Source: Limiplasma sp036645955 (GTDB taxonomy: Bacteria > Bacillota > Clostridia > Christensenellales > Aristaeellaceae). Taken from it: a stretch of 64,000 nucleotides of DNA. Numbering within the stretch: the first letter of the stretch is position 1; each line of letters begins with the position of its first letter. The notes beneath the pieces are model-generated. The model saw only the letters and a list, made by a program, of their open reading frames with translations. It searched no databases and was not told the DNA's origin. Location of the stretch: the NCBI GenBank assembly GCA_036645955.1, contig JAVXND010000004.1, positions 1-64,000 on the forward strand, given 5' to 3'. Positions 51,400-59,467 of the stretch are shown piece after piece. The position numbers were made by a program, and so were the translations under genes.

Positions 51400-52626
51400 T
51401 TACTGGTTGTAGCTATCCAAAATCAAGGTGTTCAGGTTTTCCAGCCAAGCATCCACATTGCCGTTGTCAATCAGCTCTTGGTTCAAGTTGCCATAGGTTC
51501 CGCCAAAGCCCGCAGGCCAGCTGTTGGCAGGCACGGAAATGGTTTTGCCCGTTTGAATGTAATTCACAAACATGTCATCAAACTCAGCCTTGTTAAACGC
51601 AACGCCCTTGATGGCGGAAGGTGTGCCGTCGTAATCGGAAAACTTCTGTGCGTTTTCGGGGTTGCAGCAGAATTCCACAAACTTCTTGGCCGCTTCAGGG
51701 TATTGCGTGGTTGCGCTGATGGAGAAGGCGGTATCCACGTTAATGCCCAAGCGATCTGTAACCGCATCGGTGCCAAAGTCGGGGTAGCGGAACATGGCAA
51801 ACGCAAGCGCCGGATTGTTCTTCACAATTTCGGGATATGCGAAGGTACCAGAGAAGAACATCGCCGCTTTGCCGTTGGCAAAGTCCGCAATGGATTGCTC
51901 GTAGCCTGTGCCGAGGTTGTCTTCTTGACCATAGGTGCGAAGCTTCACAATGGTTTCAGCCATCAAGCGAAGCTCGGCGGAATCCTGCGCGGTGGTTTCG
52001 CCTGCGCCGATTTTTTCAAACAGACCCACGGGATCTGCCAGCATGGTTACGCTGGCACGATCGCAAAACTGGCGAACCGTCCATACGTCCTTGTCGGGGA
52101 AGGTGAAGGGGGTCACACCCGCCGCTTTAAACTTTTCGCAAACTGCGTAAAGCTCATCAATGGTGGTAGGCACGGTTACGCCCTCTTTTTCAAACAGCTC
52201 AAGGTTGTAATACACACCCAGCATGTTGAGCGACAGCGGAATGGAATAAGCCTTTCCATCCAGCAGGCTCAATGCAAGAATGCCGTCATCCACGTTTTCA
52301 AGCATTTTTTCGCCAGTCAAATCCATGATAAAGCCAGCCTTCACTTGCTCGCGGAAAGCCGCCTCCAAGGGAAAGGTGCTGAACACATCAGGAACCTGCT
52401 CGGAAGCCATACGCGTCATCAGTACGGTTTCAGCATCGGGCACATTGGTATGCTCAATTTTGATGTCGGGGTTGAGCTTTTCAAACTCTGCAATCAGCGC
52501 CTCGTAATAGTCGTTTCCCTCGTCCTTCATTTGAAAGAACTCGATGGTTACAGGCTCTGCAAACGCCGCAGACATTGCTGTCAGGCACAGCACCAAGGCA
52601 AGTACCACGCTCCATACCTTTTTCAT
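51400..52626 (-). CDS. Extracellular sugar-binding protein (ABC family 1)
   Basis: A 408-residue exported binding protein; AGGAGG before ATG. A signal peptide ends AAFA before EPV. There is no lipobox Cys, which is odd for a Gram-positive binding protein, so it may be anchored another way or be free. Family-1 features: FEKLNPDIKIEHTNV near the start, VPDVFSTFPLEAAF, LDGKAYSIPLSLNMLGVYYN and AAMFFSGTFAYPEI. Expected ligands are alpha-glucosides, given the GH65 and GH13 enzymes nearby. Confidence 0.92.
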   Translation of the reverse strand: MKKVWSVVLALVLCLTAMSAAFAEPVTIEFFQMKDEGNDYYEALIAEFEKLNPDIKIEHTNVPDAETVLMTRMASEQVPDVFSTFPLEAAFREQVKAGFIMDLTGEKMLENVDDGILALSLLDGKAYSIPLSLNMLGVYYNLELFEKEGVTVPTTIDELYAVCEKFKAAGVTPFTFPDKDVWTVRQFCDRASVTMLADPVGLFEKIGAGETTAQDSAELRLMAETIVKLRTYGQEDNLGTGYEQSIADFANGKAAMFFSGTFAYPEIVKNNPALAFAMFRYPDFGTDAVTDRLGINVDTAFSISATTQYPEAAKKFVEFCCNPENAQKFSDYDGTPSAIKGVAFNKAEFDDMFVNYIQTGKTISVPANSWPAGFGGTYGNLNQELIDNGNVDAWLENLNTLILDSYNQ

Positions 52627-52680
52627 TGAAAATCCTCCTTTTATTTACCGACGCGCTCTTTGCGTCTTGTTGATGGGTTC

Positions 52681-52686
52681 ATTATA
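52681..52686 (-). promoter_or_regulatory. -10 box of the importer operon
   Basis: TATAAT on the minus strand, 55 bases before the binding-protein gene. The sequence at the -35 place (TGTCAT) is poor, which suggests activation by the adjacent AraC-type regulator. Confidence 0.55.
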
Positions 52687-52726
52687 AAATATCGGCCGCC
52701 GCTATGACACACGGAAACTGACTTGC

Positions 52727-52749
52727 TTGCATGTAAGAAAACTTACTTT
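52727..52749 (-). promoter_or_regulatory. Predicted operator of the AraC-type regulator, importer copy
   Basis: On the minus strand the site begins AAAGTAAGTTTTCTTACATG and ends CAA. It matches the motif at 56118-56140 at 18 of 23 positions and has the same orientation to its gene. It lies 18 bases upstream of the weak -35 position. Confidence 0.55.
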
Positions 52750-52756
52750 CGGTTTT

Positions 52757-54262
52757 TTAAGGCTGTGGATTTGTTTCTTCTTGCTCACGAAGCATGCGCG
52801 GTGTTTCGCCAAAGCACTTTTTAAAGTTTTGAATAAAATAAGAAGTGCTTACATAGCCAACCATCGCCGCCACTTCATTCACACTCATTTCAGTGCTTAA
52901 CAGCAGTTCCTTTGCTTTGCGCATGCGCACAGATAGCAGATACTTTGAAAACCCAACGCCCGTTTCCGCTTTGAAAAGGCGGCTTAAATAATTGGGGTTC
53001 ATGTAGTATTTTGTAGCCGCCAATTCGTTAAGGGACAAATCGCAAAAGTAGTTGGACTGTAAAAAAGCTTTCATTTCCTCGATCAAGCTATCTGTTTGCG
53101 GATTGGGTGCGGCTTTTGCGGGCACAAGCAGGCTTTCCAGATAATCCAGCAATTGCTGTTTGCTTTCAAAGTCATCCAGCTTACGCGGCACTTGAATATC
53201 GCCTTTTTCAAGGCTCATGCTCAGGCACAGGCTAAGCAAATCACAATACAGCTGTTCCAAGCCATCGGGGGTAAGGGCTGGGTAGGAACGAAGCTTTTGC
53301 GCTAAAAGCTCCTCAAGCCCCTCCAAACGGCCAAGCATCAGCTTGCCGTGCAGCAGGCGAAGCTCGTCGGCAGAAAGCGGGCGTTTGGTTGGTTCCAAGG
53401 GTCTTATATAAGGAAAGCTTCGTTCCTTGGGGTAAGCAATGCGCAGGTTCAGCGCCGATTTTGCTTGTGCAAAGCACTGCGGCATTTCCGCAGGCTCTAC
53501 CGTAGGCAAGCCATAGCCTGCCATCAGCACAAGACCCTTCGCCCTTGCTGTTTCCATGCTCAGTTTAAGCAAGTCCTCCCCTACCTGCTTGGTAAACAAA
53601 GCCATGGGGCGTTCCTCATAATTGCATAACAGCAGCATCCACCACCCTTTGCGAAGCATGTCGCCATACAAAAGCACGTCCTTTGAAAAAACCTGCTCAA
53701 CCATTTTGCGCAGTGCTTGATATTCTATCTCTTTACAGTACAGCGCCGCCGTTATATAGCCCTTTTGAAGCACCTCGTCAGGCACCAAAGCACAAGGCTC
53801 TGCGCCCTCCGTGCCCGATAAATAGCGCATCATTCGAAAGCAATTGCCTACGTACTGCATTTCGGATTGCTTTTGTTTTTCACGGCCTTCGGTTCCAAAC
53901 AGCTTTTGAACGCCCTCTAAGGATGCCACCAATTCTTCTTTTTTTAATGGCTTTAACAGGTAGCGAAACACCCCGTTGGCTATGGCCTTTTGTGCATATT
54001 CAAATTCTGCATAGCCTGTGACCAATATGGTTTTAACCGTCGGATATTCCGCATGCACCGTCTGCGCAAGCTGTAAACCATCTGCGCCTGGCATTCGAAT
54101 GTCCAAAATCAACACATCTACCGCCGTCTGTGCAAGCAATGTAAGCACGCGCGCCCCATTGGCGCAAAGCTCCACAATTTGGGATTGGGGATCCCATTCC
54201 AGCACCATTTTTTCAACAGCCTTACGCGCATAAAACACATCATCCGCAATGATAAAACGCAT
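52757..54262 (-). CDS. YesN-like response regulator (AraC family)
   Basis: A 501-residue regulator. The receiver domain (1-120) has phospho-acceptor Asp54 in VLILDIRMPGADG and K-P in LLKPLKKE. A long middle region (about 130-385) has no assignment. The C-terminal AraC DNA-binding domain (about 395-495) has both helix-turn-helix units: SLNELAATKYYMNPNYLSRL and SVNEVAAMVGYVSTSYFIQN. It starts 2 bases after the kinase stop codon. It probably activates the importer operon and the divergent glucosidase gene through a shared motif. Confidence 0.93.
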   Translation of the reverse strand: MRFIIADDVFYARKAVEKMVLEWDPQSQIVELCANGARVLTLLAQTAVDVLILDIRMPGADGLQLAQTVHAEYPTVKTILVTGYAEFEYAQKAIANGVFRYLLKPLKKEELVASLEGVQKLFGTEGREKQKQSEMQYVGNCFRMMRYLSGTEGAEPCALVPDEVLQKGYITAALYCKEIEYQALRKMVEQVFSKDVLLYGDMLRKGWWMLLLCNYEERPMALFTKQVGEDLLKLSMETARAKGLVLMAGYGLPTVEPAEMPQCFAQAKSALNLRIAYPKERSFPYIRPLEPTKRPLSADELRLLHGKLMLGRLEGLEELLAQKLRSYPALTPDGLEQLYCDLLSLCLSMSLEKGDIQVPRKLDDFESKQQLLDYLESLLVPAKAAPNPQTDSLIEEMKAFLQSNYFCDLSLNELAATKYYMNPNYLSRLFKAETGVGFSKYLLSVRMRKAKELLLSTEMSVNEVAAMVGYVSTSYFIQNFKKCFGETPRMLREQEETNPQP

Positions 54263-54264
54263 GC

Positions 54265-56055
54265 TTAGCCCTCCTTCATTGTGTGGTAGGGGATGGTAAC
54301 CGTAACAGTGGTGCCCTCCCCTTCGCGGCTATCCACCCACAGACCGTAGCTTTCGCCAAAATACGCTCGCAAGCGTAGGTTTACGTTGAGCATGCCAATA
54401 TTGCCCTCATCCGCTTCGCCATCAGGCGCTTCATTGGGGTGGGCGCAACGCGCTTGCAGTAGCAGGAGCTTGTCGGGCGGAATGCCCGCGCCATCATCTG
54501 CAACCGTGATGATTAGGTTTTGCGCCTGAGGATAAGCCGCTATGCATATTTTTCCATCCCCCGTGCTTTTGGCAAAGCCATGCTGAAAGCAATTTTCCAC
54601 CAAGGGCTGTAACAGAAATTTGGGAAGCTGCTGCTGCTGAACCAAGGGGTCAATGTTATACACCACTTCAAGCTCTCCGTTCATGCACATGCGTTGAATA
54701 TGAATGTAACGTTCTACCTGCATCACCTCTTCCTTCAGCATCACATGCATTCCCCCGCTGATGCCGTAGCGGAACAAATCCCCCAGGCTGGTGGCAATAT
54801 CGGAAATTTCGGGCACATCCTCCAATTCCGCTATGGAGGTGATGAGGTTTAAGGTGTTGTATAAAAAGTGCGGGTTGATTTGGCTTTGCAGCATTTGAAT
54901 TTGTGCCTTGCGCTGCATGTCTTTGGATTCATATTCCCGCAGAATGCTTTCGTGCAGCTTATGAACCATTTGGTTAAAGCCTTGAATCAGCTCGCCCATA
55001 TCATCCTGACGCTGTACAAGCTCCGTAATGGGCTGCAAATCGCCCTGCTCCACCCGCTTCATACCCGTTTGAAGCACGCGTATGGGCTTGGTCATGGCAA
55101 TGGAAAGCACAAAGCTAACGGCCGCAAAAACCACCAGCATCAAAAACACCGTCATCAAATAAAACATCAGCCCATGGTAAACCTGTATATTCACCGTTTG
55201 AATGGGTACATAGTTCAGAATCGTCAAATCAAACGGCTTACAATGCGTTGCCGCGCACAGAAAGCGCTCGCCCTGAACCGCTATTTCAAAAAGGGTGCTC
55301 GCCTTGTGTGCAGGCAAAGCTTCACGCCGCATCATTTCCGCACAGATGCTCTCGCCTATGGAGGCAGAATTTCCCTCGTTTTGAAACAAAACGGAACCGT
55401 TTTGAACCGCTAAGGTGTTTACCTGCTGGCCAAAGGTAAGCACGTCAAAGTTTTTGGCCAGCTTTTTCATATCAATATTGATAAAGCCATAGCCCACCGA
55501 ATGAAAGGTATAGCTGCTTAGTATTTGAAAAGCGTAGGTGATTGTTTGCACATTTTGTTGGTTGATCACCGTATGATAGGCGGGCGTTACATAGGTTCTG
55601 GCATTGTTTTTCTGCATATGGTGTACAATTTGCTTAAGCCCGTCCAGATAATCCTGATGGTAGCCCGCGCCGCTGAAAATTTGTCCCGAGTGGGTCAGAT
55701 AGGCAATGCTTGATAAATTGGGGTTTACCTTCACCGATAGCACGTTCTTTTTAAGCTCCCGAAGCGTTGCTACATATTCAGCGCGTCCCATGTAAAAATC
55801 GTTTTCCACAGCCGTGATCATGTCCTGATTCACCAAGTACATGGCGGATGAATAACGGATGTCCTGCATAACGTCGGTCAACTTGCCGTTGATGATTTCA
55901 TTGGCCTGCAAAAGAATTTCGCCGTGCCTTGTGTTTTCATCCTCCGCTGTTTTGTTCATGAGCACCACAAAAAGTATGGTAAGCAGCAGCAGTACGAGCA
56001 GCACATAGGTAATTAAGATTTTTCGCTGCATGGGAATCCTTTTATACCATCGCAT
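54265..56055 (-). CDS. YesM-like sensor histidine kinase
   Basis: A 596-residue membrane kinase with a GGGGGG ribosome site. Two membrane segments (about 12-32 and 295-320) enclose an extracellular domain of about 260 residues. HAMP (about 320-375), the His_kinase domain with QSQINPHFLYNTLN carrying the phospho-His, and the ATPase domain (LQPLVENCFQHGF, DDGAGIPPDKL) follow. It works with the regulator gene that begins 2 bases later, sensing a sugar or a sugar-loaded binding protein outside the cell. Confidence 0.93.
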   Translation of the reverse strand: MRWYKRIPMQRKILITYVLLVLLLLTILFVVLMNKTAEDENTRHGEILLQANEIINGKLTDVMQDIRYSSAMYLVNQDMITAVENDFYMGRAEYVATLRELKKNVLSVKVNPNLSSIAYLTHSGQIFSGAGYHQDYLDGLKQIVHHMQKNNARTYVTPAYHTVINQQNVQTITYAFQILSSYTFHSVGYGFINIDMKKLAKNFDVLTFGQQVNTLAVQNGSVLFQNEGNSASIGESICAEMMRREALPAHKASTLFEIAVQGERFLCAATHCKPFDLTILNYVPIQTVNIQVYHGLMFYLMTVFLMLVVFAAVSFVLSIAMTKPIRVLQTGMKRVEQGDLQPITELVQRQDDMGELIQGFNQMVHKLHESILREYESKDMQRKAQIQMLQSQINPHFLYNTLNLITSIAELEDVPEISDIATSLGDLFRYGISGGMHVMLKEEVMQVERYIHIQRMCMNGELEVVYNIDPLVQQQQLPKFLLQPLVENCFQHGFAKSTGDGKICIAAYPQAQNLIITVADDGAGIPPDKLLLLQARCAHPNEAPDGEADEGNIGMLNVNLRLRAYFGESYGLWVDSREGEGTTVTVTIPYHTMKEG

Positions 56056-56075
56056 TTCATCCCCCCTATCCTTTC

Positions 56076-56104
56076 AGTGTAATAAAGTCATTGTGCGAAG
56101 TCAA
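56076..56104 (-). promoter_or_regulatory. Probable promoter of the kinase/regulator operon
   Basis: TTGACT (56104-56099), 17-base spacer, TACACT (56081-56076) on the minus strand, divergent from the glucosidase promoter. Confidence 0.5.
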
Positions 56105-56117
56105 TCACCCTGCGCAA

Positions 56118-56140
56118 AAAGTAAGGTTTCGAGCATACAA
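56118..56140 (+). promoter_or_regulatory. Predicted operator of the AraC-type regulator, glucosidase copy
   Basis: The site begins AAAGTAAGGTTTCGAGCATA and ends CAA. It is 23 bases upstream of the glucosidase -35 box and shares 18 of 23 positions with the importer site, in the same orientation to its gene. Confidence 0.55.
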
Positions 56141-56163
56141 AACTGACCTTTTTGCCATTGGGT

Positions 56164-56192
56164 TTGCGCCCATACAAAGCATTTGCTATAAT
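56164..56192 (+). promoter_or_regulatory. Promoter of the alpha-glucosidase gene
   Basis: TTGCGC (56164-56169), 17-base spacer, TGC-TATAAT (56184-56192), i.e. an extended -10 box with a moderate -35. Confidence 0.65.
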
Positions 56193-56226
56193 GCAAGCAT
56201 ATTCAAGCAAATGGAGGTCATTCCTG

Positions 56227-57891
56227 ATGAATGAAGCATGGTGGAAGGAAGCGGTGGTCTATCAAATCTACCCGCGCAGTTTTATGGATAGCAACGGGGA
56301 CGGTATAGGCGATTTGCAAGGGATCCTTCAGCGTCTGGACTATCTGCAAGAGCTGGGCATAACCGTCATCTGGCTTTCACCGATTTACCAATCCCCCAAC
56401 GATGATAACGGTTACGACATCAGTGATTACTGCAAGATCATGACGGAATTTGGCACCATGGCAGAATTTGACGAATTGCTCACCCAGCTTCACAGCCGCG
56501 GCATTAAGCTGATGATGGATTTGGTGGTCAACCACACCAGCGATGAGCATCCATGGTTTCAATCTGCCATAGCCGATCCCCACAGCCCTTACCGTGATTA
56601 TTATTTTTTCCGCGATGGCAAGAATGGGCATGAGCCAAACAACTGGGCCAGCCATTTTGGGTTTTCCGCGTGGCAGCGGGAGCCAAGGTTTGGGCAGTAC
56701 TTTTTGCATCTCTACACCAAAAAACAGCCCGACCTCAATTGGGATTGCCCCGCCGTGCGGGAAGAGGTGTACCGCATCATGGAATTTTGGCGCGACAAGG
56801 GCATTGACGGCTTCCGAATGGATGTCATCAACTATATTTCAAAGGTTGCAAAGCTGCCTGATATGCCGGGGGATGGTCTGCAATTGGCCAGCCCGTTTTT
56901 TGCCAACGGCCCTCATGTGCATGCGTATTTGCAGGAGATGAATCAACGCGTGCTCAAGGGGCATTCCCTGATGACCGTAGGCGAAATGGTTTCCGTTACC
57001 ACACAGCAAGCAAGGCAATATACACAAGAGGATCATCACGAGCTAAACATGGTATTCACCTTTGAGCACATGTACTTAGATGCCATCGGCGAGGACAAAT
57101 GGAAAACACGCCCATGGCAGCTTCGGGAGCTCAAGCAGGTCTTTGGCAAATGGCAAAAGGACTTGGCGGACGGCTGTTGGAACAGCCTATACCTTAACAA
57201 TCACGATCAGGCGCGCATGGTCAGCCGTTTTGGAAACGACCGTGAGTTCCGCGCGGAAAGCGCGAAGCTGTTGGCTACCTTTTTGCACACCTTGCAGGGC
57301 ACGCCCTTTGTGTACCAAGGCGAGGAGCTGGGCATGACCAACATCCGCTTTCAGTACATAGAGGAATATCAGGATGTGGATACCTTGAACCACTACCATG
57401 AAGCCGTAACCCTGCAAGGGCAGGATCCGCAAGCCGTTATGCAGAGCATTTATTGGAAGGGGCGTGACAACGCACGCACGCCCATGCAATGGGACAATAC
57501 GCCAAATGCAGGTTTTACCACAGGCAAGCCGTGGCTCAGCGTAAACCCCAACTATACAGAAATCAACGCGCAAGCACAAAGGAAGGACGAGCAAAGCGTT
57601 CTATGCTATTATCGCCAGCTGATTGCCCTGCGAAAAACGCACAAGGTAATGGTTTATGGGGATTATGAGCCTATTTGTGAGGATGACCCCAAGCTTTATG
57701 CCTATTTACGCCGCTACCAAAATCAATGCTTGCTTGTTTTACTGCATTTTGGAACCACGGAAGCAAGCTTTCAGCTGCCTGACGGCGTTGTGCGCGGCAA
57801 TGAAACCCTTCTGATTAGCAACTATGCCGCTCGTCCCCTATCCAGCAGAATCACGCTCCGCCCTTATGAAGCACAGGTGTGGATTGGGTAG
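56227..57891 (+). CDS. malL: GH13 alpha-glucosidase, probably oligo-1,6-glucosidase
   Basis: A 554-residue cytoplasmic enzyme; ATG at 56227 is 9 bases after GGAGG, and a longer frame to 56152 includes the promoter. Conserved regions: DLVVNHTSDEHPWF, nucleophile Asp199 in GFRMDVINY, acid/base Glu253 in TVGEMVS, and Asp327 in LNNHDQAR. The Val after the nucleophile (V200) is typical of enzymes cutting alpha-1,6 bonds (isomaltose-type) rather than alpha-1,4. No signal peptide, so it acts on imported oligosaccharides. It probably belongs to the regulon of the adjacent two-component system. Confidence 0.92.
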   Translation: MNEAWWKEAVVYQIYPRSFMDSNGDGIGDLQGILQRLDYLQELGITVIWLSPIYQSPNDDNGYDISDYCKIMTEFGTMAEFDELLTQLHSRGIKLMMDLVVNHTSDEHPWFQSAIADPHSPYRDYYFFRDGKNGHEPNNWASHFGFSAWQREPRFGQYFLHLYTKKQPDLNWDCPAVREEVYRIMEFWRDKGIDGFRMDVINYISKVAKLPDMPGDGLQLASPFFANGPHVHAYLQEMNQRVLKGHSLMTVGEMVSVTTQQARQYTQEDHHELNMVFTFEHMYLDAIGEDKWKTRPWQLRELKQVFGKWQKDLADGCWNSLYLNNHDQARMVSRFGNDREFRAESAKLLATFLHTLQGTPFVYQGEELGMTNIRFQYIEEYQDVDTLNHYHEAVTLQGQDPQAVMQSIYWKGRDNARTPMQWDNTPNAGFTTGKPWLSVNPNYTEINAQAQRKDEQSVLCYYRQLIALRKTHKVMVYGDYEPICEDDPKLYAYLRRYQNQCLLVLLHFGTTEASFQLPDGVVRGNETLLISNYAARPLSSRITLRPYEAQVWIG

Positions 57892-57898
57892 CGGGTTA

Positions 57899-57934
57899 GC
57901 AAAAGGCAGTACATGAAAGTGTACTGCCTTTTGC
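57899..57934 (+). terminator. Terminator of the glucosidase gene
   Basis: Perfect 15-bp stem (GCAAAAGGCAGTACA and its complement) with a 6-base loop, 8 bases after the stop codon; the right arm ends CCTTTTGC. It likely serves both the glucosidase and the convergent gene. Confidence 0.8.
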
Positions 57935-57968
57935 TATTGAGGTATCGCATACAACACACCATACCGCA

Positions 57969-57988
57969 CGGAACGGTCAAGACCGTTC
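57969..57988. repeat. Short palindrome at the end of the trpB-like gene
   Basis: GGAACGGT-CAAG-ACCGTTCC, an 8-bp stem with a 4-base loop, 10 bases past the trpB stop on the minus strand. There is no T run; it could be part of a transcript end. Confidence 0.45.
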
Positions 57989-57997
57989 CCAGCAAAA

Positions 57998-59362
57998 TCA
58001 TCCGATTTGGGGCAAACCGTCCAACGCCGCTTTGAGTTCCGCATCCGTCGGTTCCGAATCACTCATCAGCCCATCGTTGTACTTGCCATAGGCATACATG
58101 TCAAAATAGCCCGTGCCCGTTAGCCCAAAGAGTATGGTTTTGGCCTCGCCTGTTTCCTTACAGCGTATGGCTTCATCCATTGCCACACGAATGGCGTGAC
58201 TGCTTTCTGGCGCGGGCAAAATGCCCTCGCAACGCGCAAATTGCTCTGCCGCCTCAAACACGCTTGTTTGCTCCACCGCACGCGCCTCCATCAGGCCATC
58301 TGCGTACAACTGGCTGAGCACACTGCTCATGCCGTGGTAGCGCAAGCCGCCTGCATGGCTTGCCGAAGGAATAAAGCCGCTGCCCAGCGTGTACATTTTC
58401 GCAAGCGGACACACCATGCCCGTATCGCAATAGTCATAGGCAAATTGACCGCGTGTAAAGCTAGGACAGCTCCTAGGCTCCACCGCAATGAACTGATAAT
58501 CTGCCTCGCCGCGGATTTTTTCACCCATGAAGGGGCTGATCAATCCGCCCAAATTGCTGCCGCCGCCCGCACAGCCAATAATGACATCGGGATGAATGCC
58601 GTACTTGTCCATGGCGGTTTTGGTTTCAAGGCCGATAATGGTTTGATGCACCAGCACCTGCGAAAGCACGCTGCCCAGCACATAGCGGAAGCCATCGGTG
58701 GACGTGGCCGCTTCCACCGCTTCGCTAATGGCACAGCCCAAGCTGCCAGGCGTGCCCGGATGCTTTTGCAAAATGGCGCGCCCAACCTTTGTATCCATGC
58801 TAGGGGACGGGGTTACGCTAGCGCCGTAGGTGCGCATCACCTCACGGCGAAAGGGCTTTTGCTCATAGCTGCACTTGACCATGAACACCTTGCATTCCAA
58901 ATCAAAATACGCGCAAGCCATGGCAAGGGCTGTGCCCCATTGCCCCGCGCCTGTTTCCGTACATACGCCGCGAAGCCCCTGCTGTTTGGCATAGTACGCC
59001 TGCGCAATGGCGCTGTTGAGCTTGTGACTGCCGCTGGTATTGTTGCCCTCAAACTTATAGTAGATTTTAGCGGGCGTATCGAGCTTTTTTTCAAGGCAAT
59101 AAGCACGCACCAAGGGGGACGGACGGTACATTTTATAGAAATTGCGAATGTCCTCTGGAATGTCAAAATAAGCGGTGGTATCGTCTATTTCCTGCTTTGC
59201 AAGCTCATCGCAAAACACAGGGCGGAGGTCATCCACCGTCATGGGCTGAAATGTTGTGGGGTTGAGCAAGGGCGCGGGCTTGCGCTTCATATCAGCGCGA
59301 AGATTGTACCATTGTTTAGGCAGTTCGCTCTCATCAAGATATATCTTGTATGGTATTTCCAT
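57998..59362 (-). CDS. trpB: TrpB2-type tryptophan synthase beta-like enzyme
   Basis: A 454-residue PLP enzyme. The ATG at 59362 (MEIPYKIYL) is preferred; GTG at 59368 is possible. PLP-binding Lys114 lies in NTSGSHKLNSA, and the phosphate loop is GCAGGGSNLGG. ETGAGQWG carries the catalytic Glu, and the C-terminal region is complete (FGLTGTGYFD). The long N-terminus and sequence style are those of TrpB2, which often stands outside trp operons and can make tryptophan from indole and serine. No trpA or other trp gene is nearby. Confidence 0.92.
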   Translation of the reverse strand: MEIPYKIYLDESELPKQWYNLRADMKRKPAPLLNPTTFQPMTVDDLRPVFCDELAKQEIDDTTAYFDIPEDIRNFYKMYRPSPLVRAYCLEKKLDTPAKIYYKFEGNNTSGSHKLNSAIAQAYYAKQQGLRGVCTETGAGQWGTALAMACAYFDLECKVFMVKCSYEQKPFRREVMRTYGASVTPSPSMDTKVGRAILQKHPGTPGSLGCAISEAVEAATSTDGFRYVLGSVLSQVLVHQTIIGLETKTAMDKYGIHPDVIIGCAGGGSNLGGLISPFMGEKIRGEADYQFIAVEPRSCPSFTRGQFAYDYCDTGMVCPLAKMYTLGSGFIPSASHAGGLRYHGMSSVLSQLYADGLMEARAVEQTSVFEAAEQFARCEGILPAPESSHAIRVAMDEAIRCKETGEAKTILFGLTGTGYFDMYAYGKYNDGLMSDSEPTDAELKAALDGLPQIG

Positions 59363-59467
59363 TTTCACAAGTTCCTCCCTTTTGATATCACAGGTCTTGA
59401 AAAGGAAGATAGCATAGAATGGGTGGGTTGTCAATGGAAAACGAAAGACTGTAGGGCTGAGGCACGG

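Noticed and set aside
51373..52629. Plus-strand frame of 418 codons
   Set aside because: Antisense to the sugar-binding protein gene, which has signal peptide and family motifs.
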